Below are positions 17,045 through 24,256 of a DNA stretch of 64,000 nt, in pieces. Position numbers and translations under genes: made by a program. The stretch is from assembly GCF_000954115.1 (NCBI RefSeq), contig NZ_CP010797.1, positions 2,542,001 to 2,606,000 of the forward strand. Reading direction: 5' to 3'. Positions within the stretch are counted from its first letter, which is position 1. Each line of letters opens with the position of its first letter. Below the pieces are notes generated by a model. It had not been told where the DNA came from and did not search any database. It saw only the letters and a list, made by a program, of their open reading frames with translations. Source of the stretch: Rhodococcus sp. B7740. Its GTDB lineage: Bacteria > Actinomycetota > Actinomycetes > Mycobacteriales > Mycobacteriaceae.

Positions 17045-17898
17045 GGTGCGGTAGTGGTGATCTTGACGATGCTTGCAGGGTCAGGCCAGCCGTAGGTTGC
17101 TCGCAGGATCGCCCTGACTGCACTGCGATCCGAAGTGAAGAACGCGCTTCGATCGGATTCGATGGTGGCGTCTTGGCGCATCACCAGCAGCGAGCGGGCG
17201 GCGGGGATTGCCCAGATCGTGTTCGGAGCGACGTGCGGGCTGACGAGCAGCGGCACACCCTGCACCAGTCGACGGGTCGGCAGTGTCGGATCGGGCTGGA
17301 GCAGTGGCGACTTCGCGAGGTGCGATTCACCCTGCTTCACTACGGCCAAGCGTAGCGCCGTCTCGGGGCTGGTCACGAACGAGTTGACCTGCGTCCCGCG
17401 CTGTTCGGCCAGGGACAGCGCCTCGGCAGCCCAGTCGAGGTTCTCGATGAAGCCGTTCGCGTCGTTCGGTGCAGCTAGGGTCTTGATTCCCGACAATGCC
17501 GAGAGGCCAGCCGGGGCGGGTGCGGCCAGGTTGCCGAACGCGCCAGCGTCGAGCTTCGCGGCCAGGTCGTTTGCGAGGTAGCCGCCGATCATCTCGGCAG
17601 CGGCGGGACTGGAATCGTTGGCCAGCTCGTTCGAGATCACCGTCAGACCAGCGAGTTTCGCGGGAGTGAGTACCAGTTCGTCGATGTCGGCATCGGTGAT
17701 GGCAATTTCTGCGCCTTCGGCGGTCCACGCCGCTGTAGGGCCGCTGGCCATGATCGGGACCCGGACTGCACTGTTTCGGGTCGGGATGACCGTCGATGCC
17801 TGGGCGAATACGGACAGCTTCTGGACTGGCTCGATCAACAGGTCGTAGATCTGCTTCTCAGTCAGTATCGCTGAGCTATTGAGTGTGGTGTTCGTCAT
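17041..17898 (-). CDS. HK97-fold phage major capsid protein
   Basis: 285 residues from ATG 17898, with a GAGGAA ribosome site. The text is capsid-like throughout: an N-terminal arm, a strand with SVFAQASTVIPTRNSAVRVP, AAWTAEGAEIAITDADIDEL and LAGLTVISNELAND (E-loop/P-domain pattern), the KLDAGAFG segment, and a C-terminus with GVPLLVSPHVAPNTIWA. It is shorter than most HK97 capsids because no long delta domain or fused protease precedes the mature part. It should build the element's own shell around its genome. No separate prohead protease gene was found. Confidence 0.85.
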   Translation of the reverse strand: MTNTTLNSSAILTEKQIYDLLIEPVQKLSVFAQASTVIPTRNSAVRVPIMASGPTAAWTAEGAEIAITDADIDELVLTPAKLAGLTVISNELANDSSPAAAEMIGGYLANDLAAKLDAGAFGNLAAPAPAGLSALSGIKTLAAPNDANGFIENLDWAAEALSLAEQRGTQVNSFVTSPETALRLAVVKQGESHLAKSPLLQPDPTLPTRRLVQGVPLLVSPHVAPNTIWAIPAARSLLVMRQDATIESDRSAFFTSDRSAVRAILRATYGWPDPASIVKITTTAP

Positions 17899-17995
17899 GT
17901 GTTCCTCTATGAAATTGTGTTGTGGGAGAGCGTTTTTGAACTTCTCTCCGACTTCCCACAGGGAACGACGGGTGCACCACAGGTGCTATGAAGTT

Positions 17996-18044
17996 GTACC
18001 GAGTTCGACCCAGCCGACAGGCTCTAGGTCGAACTCGGGGGTAC
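17996..18044 (-). repeat. Long hairpin in the 281-bp scaffold-capsid gap
   Basis: The arm GTACCGAGTTCGACC (17996-18010) is matched by GGTCGAACTCGG, a GG(G) bulge and GTAC (18027-18044) around a 16-nt loop: 12 continuous pairs plus four more after the bulge. No gene is seen in 17899-18179. On the transcribed minus strand it could be a partial terminator, processing site or mRNA stabiliser that sets capsid expression apart from scaffold. Confidence 0.55.
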
Positions 18045-18179
18045 AGGTCGCGAGCAATTCACGGTGGACTCTGCTCAAGGATTGGCCGGTTGCTCTGCAC
18101 GCTCAGGTGCGGGCGCTGTGACCTGCTAGGACCAGTTTAGTCGGCTCGCACGCACGTGCAAGAGGTTCTTACAGGGGGG

Positions 18180-18686
18180 TCAGCGTCCTCGGATCACCCC
18201 CGCCCAGCCGGACTTCCCGCCACCGTAACCGCTGGCGGGACCAGTGGCGACTTGACCGAAGTTCATGTGCGAGTTGCCAATTCCGTGTTTCGACAGACCA
18301 GGACGGGACAGTTGGAGTTCCTTGGCCAGCACAGCGACGCGCTCGGGATCGACTATGCCGTCCTCGGCCAGTACGTCCGCAAGCTCGTGCCCGCCCAGCT
18401 CCAGCAGATCACCGCCCTGCGCAAGGATCACGCCCGCCAGGCGCGCCACCTCGGCGCGTTGCATCGTCTCCACCGTCGCAGCCAACGCATCTCGCTCACC
18501 CTCGGCTGCCCGTAGCTTGGTCCGGTACTTGGCTGCCTCGGCGTTCGGACTCTTGCCGGCTGTTTCGTCGGCGCTCTCCTGGGATTCTGAGCTGTCGGGG
18601 GTTACCTGAGTGTCGTTGGTGCCGGTTTCGTCGGCGCTAGGCGCTTCTGCGGGTGCGGCGCTCGGGGTCGTGGTGGGTGCGGTCAT
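18180..18686 (-). CDS. Scaffold-like phage head protein
   Basis: 168 residues from ATG 18686, with an AGGAG ribosome site. The N-terminal 55 residues are Thr/Ser/Ala/Glu-rich and disordered-looking. A coiled-coil segment follows (NAEAAKYRTKLRAAEGERDA), then ALAATVETMQRAEVARLAG, and the C-terminus is Gly-rich with a basic end. This is the layout of actinophage capsid scaffolding proteins, and it lies just upstream of the capsid gene. It overlaps the preceding gene by ATGA. Confidence 0.65.
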   Translation of the reverse strand: MTAPTTTPSAAPAEAPSADETGTNDTQVTPDSSESQESADETAGKSPNAEAAKYRTKLRAAEGERDALAATVETMQRAEVARLAGVILAQGGDLLELGGHELADVLAEDGIVDPERVAVLAKELQLSRPGLSKHGIGNSHMNFGQVATGPASGYGGGKSGWAGVIRGR

Positions 18687-19045
18687 GCGTGGTCTCCTGA
18701 GATTGGTGTCTGATCGGCCAGTAGCGGCCATGTTCGTATCCGAGTCGTGTTGCCTGCGTAAGTGACAAACGTCCGCAGCGGGACGCCTCTGTAGTTGGGA
18801 TTGTCGTCGGGCAGCGTGAAGCCAATCGCCCGAAGTAGGACCCGCTCCGTCTCCGTGGGGTGCCGTCTGCGATTGCGAGGGCGGCTGTATAGGTCCAAAT
18901 GCGCCGTGGCGTCTTCTAGTCGTTGCAGTTCGTCGGGTAGCGGCTCGATGAAGGTGAGCCAACCCCGCACGTCTGGCGACCCATCGGGCTTGGTCAGTCG
19001 TGGTGGCAGGTCCTCGGCTGTGTAGCTCATCGGCGCGGCGGTCAT
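18683..19045 (-). CDS. Hypothetical protein of the capsid operon
   Basis: 120 residues from ATG 19045 (or ATG 19030), overlapping both neighbours by ATGA. It is Pro-, Arg- and Asp-rich, with the segments DGSPDVRGWLTFIEPLPDEL and ERVLLRAIGFTLPDDNPNYR. The family is not recognised. Tight coupling in a head-gene operon suggests a structural or replication-linked role, without specific evidence. Confidence 0.6.
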   Translation of the reverse strand: MTAAPMSYTAEDLPPRLTKPDGSPDVRGWLTFIEPLPDELQRLEDATAHLDLYSRPRNRRRHPTETERVLLRAIGFTLPDDNPNYRGVPLRTFVTYAGNTTRIRTWPLLADQTPISGDHA

Positions 19046-19347
19046 CGGCCCGACGCCTGGAGCTTGTACGAATCGTGAGACTCGGCAAGGAATGGTTTCG
19101 CGGTTGCAACCTTCACGATGTGGCCAGTCAGTTGGAGGTCATGCAATGCGCGGATGACTTTCCACTCGAGAAGGTCGGTCGATGCTCGCAGCTTCGCGAT
19201 ACCCGGCGCGGACATCATCTCGTCGTCGGCGTGTTCTGCCAGGGCCACTGCGACGGCGCGAACGTCGGCGGGCAAGCGGTGCGAGTCGAGCACCTGTCCC
19301 AGCCAGACAAGCGGTGAGCGGGGCGGCACTGTCATGGAAATGGTCAC
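19042..19347 (-). CDS. Small winged-helix-like DNA-binding protein
   Basis: 101 residues from GTG 19347, with TAGGAGA upstream. The central part (LPADVRAVAVALAEHADDE, then MSAPGIAKLRASTDLLEWKV and IRALHDLQLTGHIVKV) is a plausible winged helix of the replication-initiator or GntR-like fold, similar in plan to the N-terminal domain of the Rep protein upstream. It is likely a regulator or replication accessory and heads the ATGA-linked operon that ends with the capsid. Confidence 0.6.
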   Translation of the reverse strand: MTISMTVPPRSPLVWLGQVLDSHRLPADVRAVAVALAEHADDEMMSAPGIAKLRASTDLLEWKVIRALHDLQLTGHIVKVATAKPFLAESHDSYKLQASGR

Positions 19348-19442
19348 GGAATATCTCCTAGTAGGAATCTGAGGGGTTGGAATCGAAATCTGAGACTCGG
19401 GTGCCCAATCGAGATCCTGGGCGGCGCTACCCCCTCTCAGGA

Positions 19443-19467
19443 CCCCCGCAATCGGTATCAGCGGGGG
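19443..19467 (-). terminator. Hairpin between rep and the structural operon
   Basis: CCCCCGC (19443-19449) and GCGGGGG (19461-19467) form a 7-bp GC-only stem around an 11-nt loop, in the 244-bp gap after the rep stop. It may terminate rep transcripts or act as a leader element for the structural operon. Nothing gene-like is seen elsewhere in the gap. Confidence 0.45.
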
Positions 19468-19591
19468 AACCTTTAGCGGAACTTTGGAGGGGGGGTTCGG
19501 TGGCTGAGCGAAGCGAAGTGCCTGTGTCTTCCACTGATTGAAAAGACAGCTTGGGAAGTGGGGACAGTAAGGCTCTGCGAGTTGGTAGCTG

Positions 19592-20494
19592 TTATCGAGG
19601 GGGTAGGGAGTCGATCGCGAATGGATCGGCGTAGCCGGGAAGTGAGCGGGTTGGTGACGAATATCCCTGCGACGAGTGATTCAGGTATTCCAATCCACGT
19701 TCGGTTGGAGTCATCTTGTTCACTGGGATTCTCCTGGCCGGTAGGTCTGGGTCATTCCAGCTTTCGTTCTCCAGCCAAGTCCTTGCGTGTTTGGTGAACG
19801 CTTCTTCTCGGTTGGAGTCATCCCTGTATCGCTTTGCTGATTCGATGATTATCTCGGGATCGTTCGCCCTGATCGCAATCTCGAACTCTGCCCTGGCTGG
19901 CTTCTTCCCGTAGTTGTTCGGGTAGTAGCTCCAGAATCGTCCAAACAGGTTGTCTACCTCGTGAGTCTCTCGCTTCGCAGAGCCCTCCGATCGGGCTGCG
20001 TTCGTTGATAATTGAGTCTCGTTAGATGGGTGTAGTTGTGGTGGGTCTAGTTCGTGTCCGCTGGAGGGGACTACCGTGGTCCGCTCACCGGGACCAGGGT
20101 GGTCCGCTGTAGGGGACCAGGGTGGTCCGCTGACGGGGACTACCCCCTCTCCGTTAGGAGAGATTGCGGTGACCTCGGCAAGGTGCCGCTTCACTGTGTA
20201 GAGATTCGATGTTGGGTCACCCTTGTCAGTGACGCGGTGTTCGACCGATATAAGCCGCGCGTCGACCAGCTCGGCCAAATACGGGTCGACACTGGCGGCT
20301 TTCGAGTAACCCATCAGCCGTGCCAACTCTGAGCGGCTCGGGAAGCATTGGCCCGTCTCGTTGTGCGCGAAACTCGAAAGAACGACGTACAGGAATCGGG
20401 CGTTACGGCTCAGCCGGGTCTCTCGAATAATGTCGTTGTCGATCATCGTGAATCCATTGGCGTACACAGTTTCACGCGTGTTTTGTGTTATCAT
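19592..20494 (-). CDS. Replication initiator / replisome-organiser-like protein
   Basis: 300 residues from ATG 20494. The N-terminus, ANGFTMIDNDIIRETRLS followed by ARFLYVVLSSFA and ARLMGYSKAASVDPYLAELV, is a winged helix-turn-helix typical of RepA/DnaD-like phage and plasmid initiators. The C-terminal part (FWSYYPNNYGKKPARAEFE, then FTKHARTWLENESW) matches the DnaB-loader-like tail of phage replisome organisers. It should start element replication by recruiting the host helicase. A Ser/Thr/Pro-rich linker joins the two parts. Satellites commonly have such a gene. Confidence 0.75.
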   Translation of the reverse strand: MITQNTRETVYANGFTMIDNDIIRETRLSRNARFLYVVLSSFAHNETGQCFPSRSELARLMGYSKAASVDPYLAELVDARLISVEHRVTDKGDPTSNLYTVKRHLAEVTAISPNGEGVVPVSGPPWSPTADHPGPGERTTVVPSSGHELDPPQLHPSNETQLSTNAARSEGSAKRETHEVDNLFGRFWSYYPNNYGKKPARAEFEIAIRANDPEIIIESAKRYRDDSNREEAFTKHARTWLENESWNDPDLPARRIPVNKMTPTERGLEYLNHSSQGYSSPTRSLPGYADPFAIDSLPPR

Positions 20495-20627
20495 GGACTC
20501 ATATCTTTGAAGTTGTTTTCGATGCCCGCCATGCTGGTTACATGGCGGGCATCGCTCGTTGAAGTGCGATTGCCGAACGCAGACCTCGAAGAGGTGCGGG
20601 CCGCGAGAATGCGGCGAAGAATGTGTG

Positions 20628-20810
20628 TTACTGGGGTCCGAGCGCTTCGATGTGCGCGCTCAAGGACTCGGGCTGGACGTACCAGTCGCAACCGCCTTGG
20701 AAGGCAATGATCTTTCTGCCAATCGCCAAGCGGACGATTCTACTGCGAGGGATGCCGAACTGCTCAGCAAGGATTCGAGCAGGGGTGTAACCGTCGTCAT
20801 AAGCAGTCAT
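20628..20810 (-). CDS. Small HTH-like protein, element-encoded
   Basis: 60 residues from ATG 20810. RILAEQFGIPRSRIVRLAIG looks like a helix-turn-helix, followed by a wing (KIIAFQGGCDWYV). It has an excisionase/regulator size and lies between rep and the xis-like gene on the same strand. A competing frame at 20491-20691 is Arg/Ser-rich and not protein-like. Ribosome site weak. Confidence 0.55.
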   Translation of the reverse strand: MTAYDDGYTPARILAEQFGIPRSRIVRLAIGRKIIAFQGGCDWYVQPESLSAHIEALGPQ

Positions 20811-20868
20811 GCTGTGTCCGTTCGATATTCAGTTGTGTGGTCGAGCTTGAATCGGGGAGCCCGGACTG

Positions 20869-21060
20869 TCAGGCGGCGTGGCCCATCGGCTGAGTCAGTG
20901 CCTCAATCTCGTTCATATCGACTCGGATAGCCCTTGTCCCAGGGATTTTGTACCCCTTGATGGTTCCGTCTGCGATGCGGCGTCGGATTGTCCGGGGAGA
21001 CAGCACCCATGCCTCTGCTGCCACCTCAATGCTTGCAAGTCTTGCCCTCTGGCGTGCCAT
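20869..21060 (-). CDS. Excisionase-like MerR-type HTH protein
   Basis: 63 residues from ATG 21060. ASIEVAAEAWVLSPRTIRRRI then ADGTIKGYKIPGTRAIRV is the classic small excisionase/helix-turn-helix_17 domain: recognition helix plus wing. It should bind near att and steer the integrase toward excision. It lies next to the integrase gene, with a 248-bp regulatory gap between them. Confidence 0.75.
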   Translation of the reverse strand: MARQRARLASIEVAAEAWVLSPRTIRRRIADGTIKGYKIPGTRAIRVDMNEIEALTQPMGHAA

Positions 21061-21158
21061 GTGTGCGTCCGTTCTGTTGTGTCATTGTTCTGCGAGTTCT
21101 AGCATTTCACAGGACATTTGACACCGCCAGATGTTCCAGGCCATTCCAGAACAAGCCT

Positions 21159-21214
21159 GTCACAGTGAGTCAAGAGGTACCTTTTCATTCTGAGCGATCA
21201 CTGACTCACGTGAC
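21159..21214. promoter_or_regulatory. Inverted repeat in the xis-int gap (candidate operator)
   Basis: GTCACAGTGAGTCA (21159-21172) and TGACTCACGTGAC (21202-21214) are inverted copies differing by one base insertion, 29 bp apart. Around it are GGTACCTTTT (21176-21185) and a similar GGTACCTTAAAA around 21250-21261. The region carries the promoter of the minus-strand xis-rep genes, so this is a good candidate for a repressor or Xis/IHF-type site. Confidence 0.45.
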
Positions 21215-21308
21215 GCTGCGGAAAGCTCCGAAGAGGTCATTACAAGGTGGGTACCTTAAAACCGGATGTAGATATGACGCAAATCACACACTTACCGAGC
21301 AACGGGCC

Positions 21309-22418
21309 TCACTCGGGTGGCCACATGCCCTCCACAAGATCCTTGTTTCTCGCAGCGGTCGAATGCGTGTACCGCGCACTCATGGTGGAGGAAGTGTGTC
21401 CCATGAGCGTCATATGGTCCGCAAGGGTCGCCCCTGCTTGCGCAAACAAAGTGGCCGCGCTGTGTCGCAGGTCGTGAAACCGGAAGCTGTTGTAGCCGAT
21501 CACCAGCGCTGCGCGCTTGAGGTGAGGCCTGACAGTGTTCTCGTGCGGGAAGTCGCCCGTGAGGGACGGAAACGCCAGGCCCGAGCTGCCAGCCAGAGCC
21601 AACTCCTCCAGGTGCCCCGCGATTGCGAAAGCCAGCCCTGACGGCAGCGGGACTGTGCGCAACGCGGCGGCTGACTTGGGCCTACCCACAACGAATCTGC
21701 CAGCCTGCCGAGTCACCGACCGTCGAACGGTTACCGAGTTCTCTCCTCCTGAGAGTACGAAGTCAGAGCGACGTAAGGCCGCAAGCTCGCCCCACCTGAG
21801 CCCTGAGAACCCAGCTACGAGCAGCAACGCTTTCCAGCGGTCAACCGTCATAGAGTCCGCGAGGGACTGAATCTCTCTGGCCGACAGTGCAACCGGCTCG
21901 GCCACCCTGTGTTTCACAGACGCACGTTTGATCCTGCACGGGTTTACAGCTATCAGCTCGTCGTCGAGCGCCTGGTTCATAATCGTCTTGAGTAGTGAAT
22001 AAGCGTTCGCATTCCGCGTCGGGTACGACTCCAGGCCTGCGAACCAGCCTCGGACATCGTTCACAGTCAACTGATTCAGCGCCACGTCACCCAAGCCGGG
22101 AAGGATCACCCGATTCAGATAGCTTCGATAGAGGTCGAGAGTCCTGGGCTTGAGGCGCGAACTCGACTCCGACTGCCATCGTTCGGCGTAATCCCTCACT
22201 GTGAGCACCGTTTTCGGCGCTTCGCGCGGGTCTCGCCAGACGCCTAACTCAATTTTGCGCTGCTCGGCGCTCAACCAGCCCTGCGCATCAATTTTTGCCG
22301 CGAACGTTGCAGGTGCCTTGTGGAGCCGACCATCGGGGCCGATGTAGCTGGCCTGGTATCGCTTCGACGGAAGTGGCCGGAGTCGACCCCAGCCACGCAT
22401 ACCCTTTTTCGCTGCCAT
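21309..22418 (-). CDS. int: Tyrosine-type site-specific integrase
   Basis: 369 residues from ATG 22418, with GAGGA about 10 bp upstream; a TTG seven codons earlier is possible. An AP2-like N-terminal arm-binding domain is followed by a SAM-like core-binding domain (about 65-160) and the catalytic domain, with Arg in SGLRWGEL, HDLRHSAAT (H-x-x-R), MGHTS and the nucleophile Tyr in SARYTHS. It integrates the element into tRNA-Arg(CCT) 140 bp away, between attL and attR. Confidence 0.95.
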   Translation of the reverse strand: MAAKKGMRGWGRLRPLPSKRYQASYIGPDGRLHKAPATFAAKIDAQGWLSAEQRKIELGVWRDPREAPKTVLTVRDYAERWQSESSSRLKPRTLDLYRSYLNRVILPGLGDVALNQLTVNDVRGWFAGLESYPTRNANAYSLLKTIMNQALDDELIAVNPCRIKRASVKHRVAEPVALSAREIQSLADSMTVDRWKALLLVAGFSGLRWGELAALRRSDFVLSGGENSVTVRRSVTRQAGRFVVGRPKSAAALRTVPLPSGLAFAIAGHLEELALAGSSGLAFPSLTGDFPHENTVRPHLKRAALVIGYNSFRFHDLRHSAATLFAQAGATLADHMTLMGHTSSTMSARYTHSTAARNKDLVEGMWPPE

Positions 22419-22421
22419 TTT

Positions 22422-22473
22422 CGTGCAATCCTCGTGCAATAAGGGAGTGCAGACGTGTCACATTGCGTGCAAT
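22422..22473 (+). promoter_or_regulatory. Candidate integrase arm-type sites, right end
   Basis: CGTGCAAT occurs at 22422-22429, 22433-22440 and 22466-22473, with start-to-start distances of 11 and 33 bp, i.e. one and three helical turns. Weaker versions (GGAGTGCA, CGTGTCAC) lie near the intermediate turns. The block directly precedes the integrase start, so it could also autoregulate int. An inverted repeat ACCAGG(T/C)AAA (about 22501-22529) lies between it and attR. Confidence 0.5.
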
Positions 22474-22557
22474 CCGGTCATCCGTGTATATTGCCATTCT
22501 ACCAGGTAAACAAGCTATTTTGCCTGGTGGGACCACAAAGCTACGAGGCATCCTAAT

Positions 22558-22584
22558 CAGGTTCGAATCCTGCCGAGGGCACCA
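22558..22584 (+). repeat. attR: right 27-bp direct repeat
   Basis: Identical to the tRNA-Arg 3' end at 12410-12436 and in the same orientation. It is an isolated T-arm/acceptor half without the rest of a tRNA, as expected for the distal junction of a tRNA-targeting element. Confidence 0.9.
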
Positions 22585-22689
22585 CCAGACGAGTCCGATC
22601 CATGCCCTCCATCAGTTGCGTGCCGCTGTTGCGCTGCCTGGAAATCCCCGTTACCATCGAACATGCATTCGAGTACTGGGGAGGAACTC

Positions 22690-24033
22690 GTGGTCACAGC
22701 TGTACAAGATTTGCCGTTGACGTCCGATGAAGTGCTGCGGTTCGTTGCGCGCCTTCAAGCGTCCGATGTCGTTGTCGACGCAGCAGCCGGGATCGATTTG
22801 ATCTCCGCTCTCGAGACGGTCAAGTGCGCCAGCGTGGCCGTTCAAGTCATCGTGACCGACGCCGTGGCGACGACCATCAGTAATGAACGCCGCGAGCGCG
22901 GCAAGCCGAAAGCTCAGTGGCGCATAGGTATTGCTTCACAGATCGGCCTGGCCCGACGCGAGTCCCCGAACCGCGGCGGCACTCATCTGGGCCTCGCTCG
23001 CGCTCTGGTGCACGAAATGCCGCACACCCTGGCACGCCTACGAGCCGGAGAACTCAACGAGTGGCGCGCCATGATCCTCGCCCGCGAAACCGCATGCCTC
23101 ACCGTCGACGACCGCCGCACCGTCGACGAACGACTGTGCGCGGACCCCGCCACACTGGCCGGTGCCGGTGACCGCACCATCGAGGGCCGCGCCCGCGCCC
23201 TGGCCAACGAACTCGACGCCGCCTCCCAGGTGAAACGACGCGCCAAGGCCTACGCCGCCCGCCGCACGAGCACCCGGCCAGCACCCGAATCGATGGGCTT
23301 CTTCACGGTCCTCACCTCGATGGAGAAGATGGTCTGCATGTGGGCGACCTTGCGACGAGACGCCGACACCATCGTCAACTCAGGCGGTGAGACACGGACC
23401 CGCGACCAGATCATGGCCGACCTCGTGTTCGAGCGTGTCACCGGCGCAGCCGCCGCACAGGGCCCGCCGGTGACCGTCGACATCGTCATCGCCGACGCCG
23501 CCCTCCTGGCCGGCGGTCCCACGTCCGCGTACGTGCACGGCTATGGCGACATTCCGTCCGACGTCGCCCGGCAACTCATCCGACACACACTCGACAGTGA
23601 GACGCACGTCGCATTGCGTCGCCTCTACGCGCATCCGACGTCCGGCGCATTGACGGCTGTCGAGTCCACATCACGCGCATTTCCGACCGCGCTGGGACGC
23701 CTCATCGATCTGCGAGATCGCACCTGCCGCACTCCGTGGTGCGACGCGCCGATCCGTCACCACGACCACATCAGACCCCACTCCACCGGCGGCAGAACGA
23801 GCGCCGAGAACGGCGCAGGCCTTTGTGCCGCATGCAATTACGCGAAAGAGGGCGAGGGCTGGACGGCCGAGGCCCTACGAGACAAACGGGGCGCTCGACA
23901 TCGCTACCGGCTCATCTCACCCACCAGGCACACCTATGACTCGAGCGCGCCGCCGATGCCTGTGGTCGAGGTCTACAACTCGAGAATCGAGAACGTGATC
24001 ATCACCGGTCTGTTCGACGACGACGCCGCATGA
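22690..24033 (+). CDS. HNH endonuclease with DUF222 (13E12-repeat type)
   Basis: 447 residues from GTG 22690, chosen because GGAGGA sits 5-10 bp upstream; an in-frame ATG at 22663 lacks one. The N-terminal DUF222-type helical domain (RAGELNEWRAMILARETACL) is followed by a C-terminal HNH motif: DRTCRTPWCDAPIRHHDHI, then the H-x-x-G-GRTS... N segment and LCAACNYAKEG. These proteins are very abundant in Rhodococcus, Gordonia and mycobacteria; their role is unsettled. It lies 105 bp outside attR, so it is probably host DNA. Confidence 0.88.
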   Translation: MVTAVQDLPLTSDEVLRFVARLQASDVVVDAAAGIDLISALETVKCASVAVQVIVTDAVATTISNERRERGKPKAQWRIGIASQIGLARRESPNRGGTHLGLARALVHEMPHTLARLRAGELNEWRAMILARETACLTVDDRRTVDERLCADPATLAGAGDRTIEGRARALANELDAASQVKRRAKAYAARRTSTRPAPESMGFFTVLTSMEKMVCMWATLRRDADTIVNSGGETRTRDQIMADLVFERVTGAAAAQGPPVTVDIVIADAALLAGGPTSAYVHGYGDIPSDVARQLIRHTLDSETHVALRRLYAHPTSGALTAVESTSRAFPTALGRLIDLRDRTCRTPWCDAPIRHHDHIRPHSTGGRTSAENGAGLCAACNYAKEGEGWTAEALRDKRGARHRYRLISPTRHTYDSSAPPMPVVEVYNSRIENVIITGLFDDDAA

Positions 24034-24256
24034 CAGGTCGCGGCGGGAAGATACCGAGCACCGACTCGGTTACACTCGTCAACGGCGCGCCCAGCTGCAC
24101 GCCAGACGTCGTGGAATGCTCCCGAACCTCCATGTGCACCCAGCACAGGCTTCTCTTACGGCGATCGAAACTGCCCACCGGCAGTCTCGCCACCTTGCAT
24201 CTCGGCCCGAAGGCCCGCAGGTGCAACACCCTGCCCGAAAGGCACTTTTCATCACT
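24034..24256. promoter_or_regulatory. Upstream region of the DEAD-box helicase gene
   Basis: 223 bp with no gene seen. A TACACT -10-like hexamer at 24071-24076 would give a leader of about 175 nt, as is common for cold-shock-inducible helicases. No good -35 is seen, so this is tentative. Confidence 0.3.

Larger units (their letters stand above)
12410..22584. mobile_element. Integrated capsid-encoding phage satellite / phiRv-like element
   Basis: About 10.15 kb lie between two identical 27-bp copies of the 3' end of tRNA-Arg. The interior encodes a tyrosine integrase at the right end, an excisionase-like HTH protein, a replication initiator, a scaffold-like protein, an HK97-type capsid, a P27-like small terminase, and seven or more small or cargo genes. 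Large terminase, portal, protease, tail and lysis genes are absent. That content, the small size and the tRNA target match PICI-type satellites and the M. tuberculosis phiRv1/phiRv2 elements (established knowledge); that it is a helper-dependent satellite is inference. Base composition is visibly less GC-extreme than the flanks around 13.9-14.8 and 19.3-22.5 kb. Confidence 0.88.

Noticed and set aside
20491..20691. 66-codon minus-strand frame next to rep
   Set aside because: Arg/Ser/Thr-rich, not protein-like, and overlaps the credible 60-residue HTH gene.
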